Position numbers and translations under genes: made by a program
Assembly: GCA_023391425.1 (NCBI GenBank)
Contig: JAEWAX010000013.1
Coordinates: forward strand, 1 to 34,896
From: Bacillota bacterium
GTDB lineage: Bacteria; Bacillota; Clostridia; Acetivibrionales; DSM-1351
Direction of reading: 5' to 3'
Length of the DNA: 34,896 nt
The notes under the pieces: model-generated
The model's database searches: none
Told to the model about the DNA's origin: nothing
The model's input: only the letters and a program-made list of their open reading frames with translations
In this document: in pieces, positions 1 to 7,543 of the stretch
Layout of the letters: the number at the start of each line of letters is the position of its first letter
How positions within the stretch are numbered: the stretch's first letter is position 1

Positions 1-33
1 AAAAGTGAAATAGATGAGGAAATAATTAGCTAA
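1..33 (+). CDS. 3' end of an upstream gene (partial)
   Basis: The first ten codons are open and read KSEIDEEIIS before a TAA at 31-33. A terminator-like hairpin begins directly after the stop, which is what the end of a real gene would look like. Nothing can be said about the product. Confidence 0.35.
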   Translation, partial: KSEIDEEIIS

Positions 34-34
34 G

Positions 35-79
35 AGGAGCCGCTTAAAAAAGCAGCTCCTTAAAGGGGTTGCTTTTTTT
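35..79 (+). terminator. Hairpin followed by T-run
   Basis: AGGAGC-C-GCTT (35-45) pairs with AAGC-A-GCTCCT (50-60) around an AAAA loop, with one C/A mismatch. The T-run (73-79) starts 12 nt after the stem, so this is a likely but not ideal intrinsic terminator for the gene entering from the left. Confidence 0.5.
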
Positions 80-172
80 CTAGGCTCCAGAGGTGGTAAA
101 ACTCACATAGTGATTATAAAAATAATACCATTAGATTAAAAGTATATTTGTAAAACAGGTTAATTGCAACAG

Positions 173-223
173 TGATGCACTAAAATATGCATCAAAAAAT
201 CTGATGCATAAGGAAGTGCATCA
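173..223. promoter_or_regulatory. Two tandem 22-bp operator-like dyads upstream of the SatD gene
   Basis: Two dyads of identical design, TGATGCA-N8-TGCATCA, lie at 173-194 and 202-223, 29 bp apart start to start. The 7-bp arms are the same in both while the 8-bp centres differ, as expected for two binding sites of one dimeric regulator. They sit just upstream of the proposed promoter at 227-256. Which protein binds is not known; the SatD-family protein itself carries a C-terminal HTH-like segment. Confidence 0.55.
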
Positions 224-226
224 AAT

Positions 227-256
227 TTGTTGATTTTTACCATAAGGTGTGATAAT
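227..256 (+). promoter_or_regulatory. Probable promoter of the SatD-DUF3307 operon
   Basis: A TTGTTG -35 (227-232) and an extended -10, TGTGATAAT with GATAAT at 251-256, are separated by 18 bp. The predicted transcript would start near 263 and carry a leader of about 70 nt. No other good promoter is seen in 1-333. Confidence 0.4.
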
Positions 257-333
257 GTTTAAACAGGGTCTAATGGAGTACATGACCAAAATAGAAATAA
301 GGAAGATACAGGATTAAAAAGGACGGTGAGGAT

Positions 334-981
334 GTGTACTTTGCAATTATTGGGGATATAAAAAATTCTAAGAAACTTAAAAACCGTTTTCATGTCCAAG
401 AGCAATTAGAAGAAATATTAAAAGACATTAACAAAGAGTATGATAATTATATAGCTGCAAATTTCATAATAACCTTAGGTGATGAATTTCAAGGCTTATT
501 GAATTCCACCAAGCCATTAATAGAGATTATTGAAAAGATAAAGTTAAAAATGTATCCTACCAAGATAAGATTTGGAATCGGATTTGGTGAAATAACTACT
601 AAAATTAATAAGAGTATGGCAATAAGTGCGGATGGACCGGCATATTATTATGCAAGAAAGATGATAAATGAAATTAAAAAAAGTGAAAAAAGTAGGATGA
701 GTGACCATTCAGATATGAAGATTTGCAGTGACGAGAAGGAAGCTATTGTAAAGCTGATAAATAACACTTTTTGCTTATGGTCTTTCATTCAAAACAAATG
801 GACTCAAAAACAAACTAGGCTTATATTAGAAAATATCATAAATAATAATCAAAGGGAAGTAGCGGAAAAGTTAGGAGTAGTTCAATCGACAGTCCAGAGA
901 GGCCTCAAGAGTTCAGGGTATTATAGCTATTTGCATACAAAAAGAACGTTGGAAGAGATATTTTTAAAGGAATGGGGTTAA
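334..981 (+). CDS. SatD family protein
   Basis: This 215-residue protein fits the SatD family: an N-terminal segment AIIGDIKNSKKL, then TLGDEFQGLL near residues 48-57, and a C-terminal HTH-like stretch (REVAEKLGVVQSTVQRGLK, about 173-191). The family is named from the acid-tolerance sat operon of Streptococcus mutans; its biochemical role is not established. The start is GTG at 334, preceded by GGTGAGG; the ATG two bases upstream is out of frame. It lies 4 bp before a DUF3307 membrane protein, so the two are almost certainly co-transcribed. The HTH suggests nucleic-acid binding, possibly at the dyads upstream (inference). Confidence 0.8.
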   Translation: MYFAIIGDIKNSKKLKNRFHVQEQLEEILKDINKEYDNYIAANFIITLGDEFQGLLNSTKPLIEIIEKIKLKMYPTKIRFGIGFGEITTKINKSMAISADGPAYYYARKMINEIKKSEKSRMSDHSDMKICSDEKEAIVKLINNTFCLWSFIQNKWTQKQTRLILENIINNNQREVAEKLGVVQSTVQRGLKSSGYYSYLHTKRTLEEIFLKEWG

Positions 982-985
982 AAAT

Positions 986-1756
986 ATGGAACTAGTGCTT
1001 TTTACTATTTTAATTACTCTACACGTTATAGCAGATTTCTATTTTCAATCGGATAAAGTTGCTAAAGATAAAGTAATTAACTATAAAGGCGTATGTGTGC
1101 ACGCTATACAATATGCATTAACCTTTGTAATAGCACTTGCATTTATAAGAGTGAATATGAAACTGCTGTTTTGCCTTTTATTAGCTGCAGTAGCACATTT
1201 TGTTATTGATTCTCTTAAATTTGCAATTAGTAAAGTTAGATTTTTTGATAGAGTAACATGCAAGCTAGGAACTATATTTTTAGCAGATCAGTTCTTGCAT
1301 GTATTATCAATGTTTCTGATTACGATTCTAATTAATAGCATACATACAGATATATTATTGCATCCATTTTGGGCTAAAGTTTTAGATTTAATAAGCTTAA
1401 CCCCCCTCTTTGCTTTAAGGTGGATTTTAATTATACTCTTAATAATAAAACCTGCTAACCTAGTTTTCAGACTATTATTTTCTAGCTTTAAACCAGACAC
1501 TGAAAATGATGGTGGTATCGAAGAAAAGACCAAAAGAGCAGGGGCGATAATAGGCTGTTTGGAAAGAATACTTATAGTTATTTTTATAAGTGTGAAACAA
1601 TATTCAGCTCTAGGATTTATTTTAACAGCTAAATCAATTGCTAGATACGATGAAATTGCAAAGGATAGAAAGTTTGCAGAATACTACTTAATCGGGACTT
1701 TGGTAAGTGTTGTATATTCAATTGTTGTATACGCAATTGTGTTTATAGGATTATAG
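986..1756 (+). CDS. DUF3307 family membrane protein
   Basis: A 256-residue, very hydrophobic protein matching the DUF3307 family, whose signature HVIADFYFQSD lies at about residues 13-23. Predicted membrane segments are near residues 38-55, 59-80, 105-122, 143-165, 190-210 and 232-255. A more polar stretch at about 168-184 contains an NDGG-E motif and would be a cytoplasmic loop. It starts 4 bp after the SatD-family stop with GGGG as a ribosome site. The SatD/DUF3307 pairing is one I recall from other Firmicutes. Function unknown; cimA follows after 16 bp and may be read from the same transcript. Confidence 0.75.
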   Translation: MELVLFTILITLHVIADFYFQSDKVAKDKVINYKGVCVHAIQYALTFVIALAFIRVNMKLLFCLLLAAVAHFVIDSLKFAISKVRFFDRVTCKLGTIFLADQFLHVLSMFLITILINSIHTDILLHPFWAKVLDLISLTPLFALRWILIILLIIKPANLVFRLLFSSFKPDTENDGGIEEKTKRAGAIIGCLERILIVIFISVKQYSALGFILTAKSIARYDEIAKDRKFAEYYLIGTLVSVVYSIVVYAIVFIGL

Positions 1757-1772
1757 TGAAGGGAGATAATTT

Positions 1773-3338
1773 ATGCCAAATAAGATAACTATGTACGATT
1801 CAACCTTGAGAGATGGGGCTCAAGCATTAGGAATTTCATTTACTGTTGAGGATAAACTGAAAATAGTAAATAGACTTGATAAGTTAGGTATTGATTATAT
1901 AGAAGCAGGGAATCCAAGTTCGAACCCAAAGGATTTGGAGTTTTTTGAAAAAGTTATGAAATTAAAGCTAAATACTTCAAAAATCATTGCCTTCGGAGCA
2001 ACAAGAAGAGCAAATATAAAGGTAGAGGACGATGCAAATGTACAGTCATTGCTAAGGGCAGGTACCGAAGCAGTGGCAGTGTTTGGAAAGGCATGGAATT
2101 TTCAAGTCCTAGATATACTTAAGACTACTCTCGATGAAAACCTTAAAATGATACATGATACTATAAAATTCTTTAAACAAAATGGTAAGACTGTTGTGTA
2201 TGATGCTGAGCACTTTTTTGATGGATACAAAGCAGATCCAGAATATGCAATGACTACATTGAGAACAGCGTGTGAGGCGGGAGCAGACACCATATGCTTA
2301 TGTGATACCAAAGGTGCGAGCTTGCCTTCTAACATAGCCAGAATCACTCGCTTAGTTCAAGAAGAAGTGGGTTGTTCAATTGGTATCCACTGCCACAATG
2401 ATAACGGAATGGCTGTGGCAGGCTCAATAGCAGCAGTTGAAGCAGGAGCGTCTCAGGTACAGGGAACAATAAATGGGTTTGGAGAAAGATGCGGTAATGC
2501 AAACCTTTGTACGATAATTCCAAATTTACAGCTATTGATGGACTATGAATGTATTCCAAGTGAAAATGTCGCAAAGCTTACTCCTGTAGCAAGATTTGTA
2601 AGCGAAGTAGCGAATATTATTCATGATGAGCGTGCGCCTTTTGTTGGGAACTGTGCATTTGCCCACAAAGCTGGTATGCATTCAGATGCAGTCAATAAGA
2701 ATACCTCTGCGTATGAGCTTGTTAATCCTGAAGTGGTTGGAAATCAACGAAATATTCTTATGTCTGAGGTTGCAGGAAGAAGTGCAGTAATGAGCCTAAT
2801 TAACATGGTGGACAGTTCTATAACAAAGGACTCACCACAAACAAAAAAAATAATTGAACGCTTAAAGGAGTTAGAGTATGAGGGCTATCAGTATGAGGGC
2901 GCAGAGTGCTCTTTTGAATTGGTAATTCGAAAAATGCTTGGTAAATATGAGCCATTCTTTGAACTGAAGGAATTCAAAGTTATTGTAGATGAACCGACTG
3001 TTAACAGCGTTAATTCGTCTGCAATGATAAAAATTCAAGTTGGAGATCAGACTGAGATAACCGCTGCTGAAGGCGATGGTCCGGTAAATGCTTTAGATAG
3101 TGCATTAAGAAAGGCCCTTGAAAGATTCTATCCTCAGATAGCTGATATTAAACTGACAGACTATAAGGTTAGAGTTCTGGATTCCAATTTTGCAACTGCT
3201 TCAAAAGTAAGAGTTTTAATAGAGACAACAGATGGAGAAGATGTTTGGACAACAGTAGGAGTGTCTTCCGACATTATAGAGGCTAGCTGGAAAGCGCTAG
3301 TAGATTCAGTGGAGCACAAGTTGATAAAGAAGACTTAG
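1773..3338 (+). CDS. cimA: (R)-citramalate synthase
   Basis: This 521-residue enzyme condenses pyruvate with acetyl-CoA to (R)-citramalate, the first step of the threonine-independent route to isoleucine. The N-terminal TIM-barrel domain carries the DSTLRDGAQ motif (residues 9-17) and the metal-binding HCHNDNG motif near 208-214. The C-terminal third is the LeuA-type regulatory dimerisation domain seen in isopropylmalate and citramalate synthases. Length and the DGAQ variant favour CimA over LeuA. The start is ATG with AAGGGAG upstream. The last three codons and the stop (AAGAAGACTTAG) lie in a 17-bp motif that recurs 250 bp downstream, so the gene end is the edge of a repeat. No leu or ilv genes are nearby. 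Confidence 0.93.
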   Translation: MPNKITMYDSTLRDGAQALGISFTVEDKLKIVNRLDKLGIDYIEAGNPSSNPKDLEFFEKVMKLKLNTSKIIAFGATRRANIKVEDDANVQSLLRAGTEAVAVFGKAWNFQVLDILKTTLDENLKMIHDTIKFFKQNGKTVVYDAEHFFDGYKADPEYAMTTLRTACEAGADTICLCDTKGASLPSNIARITRLVQEEVGCSIGIHCHNDNGMAVAGSIAAVEAGASQVQGTINGFGERCGNANLCTIIPNLQLLMDYECIPSENVAKLTPVARFVSEVANIIHDERAPFVGNCAFAHKAGMHSDAVNKNTSAYELVNPEVVGNQRNILMSEVAGRSAVMSLINMVDSSITKDSPQTKKIIERLKELEYEGYQYEGAECSFELVIRKMLGKYEPFFELKEFKVIVDEPTVNSVNSSAMIKIQVGDQTEITAAEGDGPVNALDSALRKALERFYPQIADIKLTDYKVRVLDSNFATASKVRVLIETTDGEDVWTTVGVSSDIIEASWKALVDSVEHKLIKKT

Positions 3339-3589
3339 CTTGTGCCAAGCCGGTAGGCGTCGGCAGAGGCTTAGTCGCACTTATCCAGGGCCGTAGAGCC
3401 GCTTATCTCACGCTTGAAAAGCGGGAGTATTAGCGGGACTAGGCATCGGGCAAAGAAGACTTAGCCTGTGCCAAGCCAGTAGGCGCTGGCAGAAGCTTAG
3501 TCGCACTTATTTCGAGCATGGCGATACTTAACTCACACGAGTGAAAGGAGTGTGAGAATAGTGAGCCGCGAAGATAAAGAAGACTTAGC
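3323..3589. repeat. Tandem structured repeat, two ~125-bp units, at the cimA stop codon
   Basis: The 14-mer AAAGAAGACTTAGC occurs at 3326, 3452 and 3576, giving two units of 126 and 124 bp. The longer GATAAAGAAGACTTAGC is present at both outer edges (3323-3339 and 3573-3589), like a direct repeat flanking an insertion or tandem expansion. The first ~58 bp of each unit are almost identical and fold around GCCR-N8-YGGC; the second halves differ in sequence but each contains its own hairpin (for example CTCACAC/GTGTGAG at 3532-3556). No ORF is present. This fills the space between cimA and its terminator. It resembles dispersed intergenic repeats of clostridia, but I cannot name the family. Confidence 0.75.
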
Positions 3590-3594
3590 GAATT

Positions 3595-3625
3595 CCTAAT
3601 ATTGAAATATTAGGATGCATTTTTT
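3595..3625 (+). terminator. Intrinsic terminator for the cimA operon
   Basis: CCTAATATT and AATATTAGG form a perfect inverted repeat (3595-3614), followed after ATGCA by six T's. It lies just beyond the last copy of the repeat, suggesting that the repeat was inserted between cimA and its original terminator. Confidence 0.65.
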
Positions 3626-3684
3626 CAAGATTCTTGTATAATAGTAGTAATAGAAAAACTATATTATATTAAGGGGATTGTCAA

Positions 3685-3942
3685 TTGAAGCTTTATGGAA
3701 AATTAATCGAACAAGGAAAGATGATAAAGGAAGCATGGGCTGAACCTCAAAATTCCTCTGATGACTTTAGAGAACAATTAGAGGAATGCCTCATAATGGT
3801 TTGTAAAGAGCTTGATATTGAGGTCCCAATATGGCTTAAAAAGAACACAAAGGAATTCGGTTTATATAGAAAAACAAGCTTTAATAGTGACCATTTTGGT
3901 GAAACAATTAACTTTGATAGGTTTGAGATAGTACTATATTGA
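3685..3942 (+). CDS. Small hypothetical protein, 85 aa
   Basis: I do not recognise this protein. It has 85 residues, is mixed-charge and soluble-looking, with no membrane segment and no signal peptide. The N-terminal half looks helical (about 5-45); the C-terminus ends in a hydrophobic strand-like stretch, FDRFEIVLY. The start is TTG at 3685, supported by AAGGGG eight bases upstream. A TATAAT (3637-3642) upstream could be its -10 box, though no good -35 is seen. It has its own terminator and is therefore probably a single-gene transcript. Confidence 0.6.
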   Translation: MKLYGKLIEQGKMIKEAWAEPQNSSDDFREQLEECLIMVCKELDIEVPIWLKKNTKEFGLYRKTSFNSDHFGETINFDRFEIVLY

Positions 3943-3980
3943 TTTGAATTTTTAGCTTTGCTAAGTGCTGAGATAAATAA

Positions 3981-4032
3981 ATGCTCCTTTATTCAAACAG
4001 TTAAAAGCTGTTCGTATAAAGGAGTATTTTTT
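3981..4032 (+). terminator. Intrinsic terminator after the small hypothetical gene
   Basis: TGCTCCTTTAT (3982-3992) pairs with ATAAAGGAGTA (4016-4026), with an internal AACAG/CTGTT stem, and is followed by TTTTTT. Confidence 0.8.
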
Positions 4033-4171
4033 AAAAATAATTAAAGTGTAAAACTTGAGTTTTTAAACTAATAATAATAGTATATTTAGTGTTCAAACCT
4101 TTATAACATAAGCATTAATACTCGAACATTATTTCAAACAACCAAAAACATAAAGTTAAAGGGGGCATATT

Positions 4172-4591
4172 ATGTGTTTAAAAAGTAACATAAAAGGGTT
4201 TCAGCATTTAGGTTTACCAGTTAGAGATATTGAGAAAAGCAAGAATTGGTACATAAGTACGTTAGGGTTTGAATTAGTATACCAAACCCAATTTGGTAGT
4301 GGTAATGAAGAAGTTAAGGTGGCTTTTATAAAGCTGGGGAACTTTGTCATTGAAATGTATCAGCCATCAGGTGATGAGTTTGAAGAAATAAAAGGTCGTG
4401 GACATGGTCATTTTGATCACATTGCATTAGATGTAGATAATATTGAAGCAATATATGAAAAGCTAGAGAGACTTGGAATTAATACTATAGAAGGGAAGCC
4501 CAGATATTTGCCATTTTGGGAAAATGGAGTTAAGTTTTTAACTATTTTAGGTCCCAACGAGGAAAAAATTGAATTTAATCAGAAACTATAA
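4172..4591 (+). CDS. VOC (glyoxalase/bleomycin-resistance fold) protein
   Basis: A 139-residue protein of the vicinal oxygen chelate superfamily, built from two beta-alpha-beta-beta-beta repeats. The four metal ligands expected of a glyoxalase I-like enzyme are all present: His12 (FQHLG), Glu61 (VIEMY), His83 (FDHIA) and Glu134 (KIEFN), so it should be an active metalloenzyme or binding protein. The substrate cannot be read from the sequence; lactoylglutathione lyase-like, epimerase or dioxygenase roles all occur in the family. The start ATG follows AAGGGGGC. It stands alone between two regions of repeats and terminators, and no thiol-metabolism partner is adjacent. Confidence 0.8.
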   Translation: MCLKSNIKGFQHLGLPVRDIEKSKNWYISTLGFELVYQTQFGSGNEEVKVAFIKLGNFVIEMYQPSGDEFEEIKGRGHGHFDHIALDVDNIEAIYEKLERLGINTIEGKPRYLPFWENGVKFLTILGPNEEKIEFNQKL

Positions 4592-4664
4592 TTATAGAAT
4601 TTATTAGAGGACATTATATAAGTATTTTGATTTTAGCTGTAGGAAGCACAAAAAGTGAAAATAT

Positions 4665-4813
4665 AACGAGGCAATAGATATCCCCCACCTCTTATAGGTG
4701 GCGGGTACCGCTTCGGTTTTCAGGCGGCGAGCATATCTCCCGCCTCGTTGAAACGCCGCTAATGAAATTAAATTTTTCTACAACCGAAAAATTTAATTTT
4801 GAATTGAGGCGTT
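4665..4813. repeat. Palindromic intergenic repeat module (two nested-hairpin elements)
   Basis: Two adjacent hairpin elements fill most of the gap between the VOC gene and the LacI gene. The first has outer arms AACGAGGC (4665-4672) and GCCTCGTT (4742-4749) and contains smaller stems such as CCACCT/AGGTGG. The second has outer arms AACGCC (4752-4757) and GGCGTT (4808-4813) enclosing a perfect 14-bp stem (4765-4778 with 4786-4799, 7-nt loop). The GC-rich first element stands out against the AT-rich surroundings. There is no ORF. This looks like a miniature mobile or REP-like element; the family is not known to me. Confidence 0.6.
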
Positions 4814-4830
4814 ATAAAGAGATAAAAAGA

Positions 4831-4875
4831 AGAGGTACTAAGGATTTAAGCTAAATTCTAAGTATCTCTTTTTTT
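4831..4875 (+). terminator. Intrinsic terminator before the LacI operon
   Basis: A 17-bp stem (4831-4847 with 4853-4869, one mismatch and two G-T pairs) is followed by a T-run. It would insulate the sugar operon from transcription arriving from the VOC gene. Confidence 0.75.
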
Positions 4876-4963
4876 AAAAATAGTGAAAATAATTTTCTAA
4901 TTGATAAGGAAAATTATTAAAAAACAATGTCGAAATATAATGTCGAAAAATATTTAGATTATC

Positions 4964-4992
4964 TTGACAGCTAAAAAAAAATGTCTTATTAT
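4964..4992 (+). promoter_or_regulatory. Promoter of the LacI-led operon
   Basis: A consensus -35 TTGACA (4964-4969) and a -10 TATTAT (4987-4992) are separated by exactly 17 bp. This is the best sigma-A-type promoter in the window. Confidence 0.8.
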
Positions 4993-5008
4993 TGAATTAA
5001 ACGATTAC

Positions 5009-5022
5009 CGTAAACGTTTACG
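5009..5022. promoter_or_regulatory. LacI-family operator
   Basis: CGTAAACGTTTACG is a perfect 14-bp palindrome with the central CG typical of LacI-family operators. It lies just downstream of the predicted transcription start and upstream of the ribosome site, so the adjacent regulator could block its own operon from here. A catabolite-response (CcpA) role is also possible because the two site types are related. Confidence 0.75.
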
Positions 5023-5051
5023 TGTAAAAAATAAAGGAGATGAGGAAATAA

Positions 5052-6041
5052 GTGTCTGCAAGCATTAAGGATGTAGCTGTAAAAGCGGGGGTCTCTGTTG
5101 CAACAGTGTCTCATGTTATAAATAACACTCGTTTTGTAGCTGAATCCACTAAAGAAAAGATTATGGCTGCAATGGAAGAGCTTAAATATGTCCCAAACTC
5201 AATGGCTCGCAGCCTTCGAACAAACAAAACAAAGACAGTGGCTCTACTTATACCGGATATTTCAAACTTCTTTTTTACAGAAGTAGCTGAGGCAATAGAA
5301 AGTGTTCTAAGTAAAAAAGGATACAGCTTATTTTTATGTAATACAGGAGAAAATATCGATACTGAAAAAAAACAGATTATGCACATGAGTGCGCAGCTTG
5401 TAAGCGGAATTATAATTGCACCTACTAGCCGTAGTTTTGATTATAGGTCTATGTTTACAGATGTAAATTACCCAATGGTGTTTATTGATAGAAAAACTGA
5501 CAAACTACAGGCTGATGTAATTATGGTAGATGGTAAGAGTGCTACCTACAAAGCGGTATCAGAGCTTATAGGCAAAGGGCATAAGCGTATAGGATATATT
5601 GCAGGGCGTGATGGCTTAAGCACTACGGATGAGCGACTTACAGGATACAAGGAAGCTATTGAGGACAATGGATTAGCGATAGATGAAAAACTTATTAAAA
5701 AAGGTGATTCTAAGTATGAAAGTGGCTATTGTTTAACTGAGGAGCTCCTCATGAAAACGGATGCTACAGCAATTTTTGTATCAAATAATCTAATGTCTGT
5801 TGGTGCGATGAAATGCCTTTCTAATAAAAAAATATCTATTCCAGAACGTATGGCCATAGTTGGATTTGATGATTATAATTGGGCGACAATAACCAATCCA
5901 CCTCTTTCAACGATAAAACAGCCAGTTTCCAAGCTCGGAATTATGGCAGCTGAGCTTGTACTCAAAAGAATAGAGAATCCAGAAGGAACTTTTACAGAAT
6001 ATAATCTTCCAGCTGAATTTATAGTACGCAAGTCGTGTTAA
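5052..6041 (+). CDS. LacI family transcriptional regulator
   Basis: A 329-residue regulator with the LacI-type HTH at residues 5-25 (KDVAVKAGVSVATVSHVINN), a hinge helix with PNSMARSLR, and a periplasmic-binding-like effector domain from about residue 60 to the end. The start is GTG at 5052, with AAGGAG and a nearer GAGG upstream. It is the first gene of an operon with an FAD oxidoreductase, two zinc dehydrogenases and a PfkB kinase, so its inducer is probably a sugar, polyol or sugar phosphate of that pathway. The palindrome at 5009-5022 is its likely operator and implies self-repression. The effector cannot be named from sequence. Confidence 0.9.
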   Translation: MSASIKDVAVKAGVSVATVSHVINNTRFVAESTKEKIMAAMEELKYVPNSMARSLRTNKTKTVALLIPDISNFFFTEVAEAIESVLSKKGYSLFLCNTGENIDTEKKQIMHMSAQLVSGIIIAPTSRSFDYRSMFTDVNYPMVFIDRKTDKLQADVIMVDGKSATYKAVSELIGKGHKRIGYIAGRDGLSTTDERLTGYKEAIEDNGLAIDEKLIKKGDSKYESGYCLTEELLMKTDATAIFVSNNLMSVGAMKCLSNKKISIPERMAIVGFDDYNWATITNPPLSTIKQPVSKLGIMAAELVLKRIENPEGTFTEYNLPAEFIVRKSC

Positions 6042-6145
6042 AGACAGGTGTAACTCTAATTAGTGGCACAAGAGTGCTGCAACCTTAAAGTTGGTACTGT
6101 AAAGGGTTAATAAATTAAAATAAAAAAATAAATGAGGAGAATATT

Positions 6146-7447
6146 ATGCCAGAAATAAAATATTCTAAAATCTTAGATGCTACAAAACATTATGATGTAA
6201 TTGTAGCCGGCGGTGGACCGGCTGGTATATGTGCTGCTGTTGCTGCTGCTCGTGAGGGCGTATCAGTTGCCTTGATTGAAAGATATGGTGTATTAGGTGG
6301 GAATCTAACAGTAGGACATGTTGGACCAATTTTAGGTGAGGTTGCCCCCGGTGGTATGCGTGATGAACTAATGGAGCTTTTGGGAGTTCCAAATAACGAT
6401 ATACTTGGTGTGGTTGGGTTAGCTCACGATGCTGAAAGAGCAAGATATGTGCTAACGAATTTTGTAAATGATGCAGGTGTTGAGGTTTATCTTCAATCAC
6501 CTATAACAGATGTAATTATGGAGGATAATAAGGTACGAGGACTTGTGATAACTGGGAAACAGGGCATGTATGCACTTACCGCAGAATGTGTAGTAGATGC
6601 GACTGGAGATGGTGATGTTGCATTCTTCTCTGGGGCACAATACGAGGTTGGAGGAGAAGGCGGACTGATGCAGCCTACAACACTAGAATTTACTATTTCT
6701 GGAGTCGATGAGAGCCGTGCAATTACTTGTATCGGTGAGGTGGATGATGTTAAGCTTGGAGACGAAAAATTTCTAGATTACACTGCTCGCTGTGTTAAAG
6801 AAGGACTTTTACCTGAGGTAATGACTTCAGTGCGCTTGCATCGTACAGTTACTCCTGGAGAAAGGCGTGTTAATACTACACAGGCAAATGGAATAGATGC
6901 CACAAAGGTTAATGACCTAATGAAGGCAGAGGTAATTTTAAGAAATCAAATATACCAATTAGTTGATTTTTTACAAAAGCATGTTCCGGGTTATGAGAAG
7001 TGCTATGTTACTTCAAGCGCTGAAACACTTGGGGTTAGAGAAACACGTAGATTTATTGGAGAATACATTTTAAAAGATGATGATTTGGTAGAAGGAAGAA
7101 AATTTAACGATGCAATTGTTCATAATGCCAATTTTATAGTAGATATACACAATCCAGAAGGTGGAGGACAGGCAGAAGGAATACCTGAAGAGGTGCAGCC
7201 TTACGACATACCTTATAGATGCTTTATACCACTTAAAATAGAGAATTTAATACTGTCAGGAAGATGTATTTCTGGAACCCATAGAGCCCATGCTTCATAT
7301 AGAGTTATGACAATATGTATGGCAATGGGACAAGGAACAGGTATTGCAGCAGCATTAGCAGTAAAAGGGAATATTTCTCCAAGAAAATTATCTCCAGCAT
7401 TGGTTCGTGAGAGACTAGTTGAACTTGGAGTAGAGATGGATCAATAA
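6146..7447 (+). CDS. FAD-dependent oxidoreductase (FAD_oxidored family), type A
   Basis: A 433-residue flavoprotein with an N-terminal Rossmann FAD motif (GGGPAG, residues 22-27; IERYG downstream) and the C-terminal signature of the FAD_oxidored (PF12831-type) family: GVRETRRFIGEY, then GRCISGTHRAHASYRVM and CMAMGQGTG. There is no signal peptide or membrane segment, so it is cytoplasmic. It closely resembles the protein at 13476-14783: both share the GRCISGTHRAHASYRVM block and a FIVDIHNP-G-QAEG-PEE motif. It is the second gene of the LacI operon and precedes two zinc dehydrogenases, so a role in oxidising a sugar or polyol is inferred. The true substrate and electron acceptor are unknown. 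Confidence 0.85.
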   Translation: MPEIKYSKILDATKHYDVIVAGGGPAGICAAVAAAREGVSVALIERYGVLGGNLTVGHVGPILGEVAPGGMRDELMELLGVPNNDILGVVGLAHDAERARYVLTNFVNDAGVEVYLQSPITDVIMEDNKVRGLVITGKQGMYALTAECVVDATGDGDVAFFSGAQYEVGGEGGLMQPTTLEFTISGVDESRAITCIGEVDDVKLGDEKFLDYTARCVKEGLLPEVMTSVRLHRTVTPGERRVNTTQANGIDATKVNDLMKAEVILRNQIYQLVDFLQKHVPGYEKCYVTSSAETLGVRETRRFIGEYILKDDDLVEGRKFNDAIVHNANFIVDIHNPEGGGQAEGIPEEVQPYDIPYRCFIPLKIENLILSGRCISGTHRAHASYRVMTICMAMGQGTGIAAALAVKGNISPRKLSPALVRERLVELGVEMDQ

Positions 7448-7543
7448 AAGTTTGGTGAACTATAGAGCCTTTTGTTGGAAAGTATTCTGCGATAGCAAAA
7501 GAAACTATTGACTAGAGCCATAATGTTGAAAGGAGATTATATT

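Noticed and set aside
3323..3589. CRISPR-like or transposon reading of the cimA repeat
   Set aside because: Only two full units of about 125 bp with no short uniform spacers, no cas genes and no transposase nearby.
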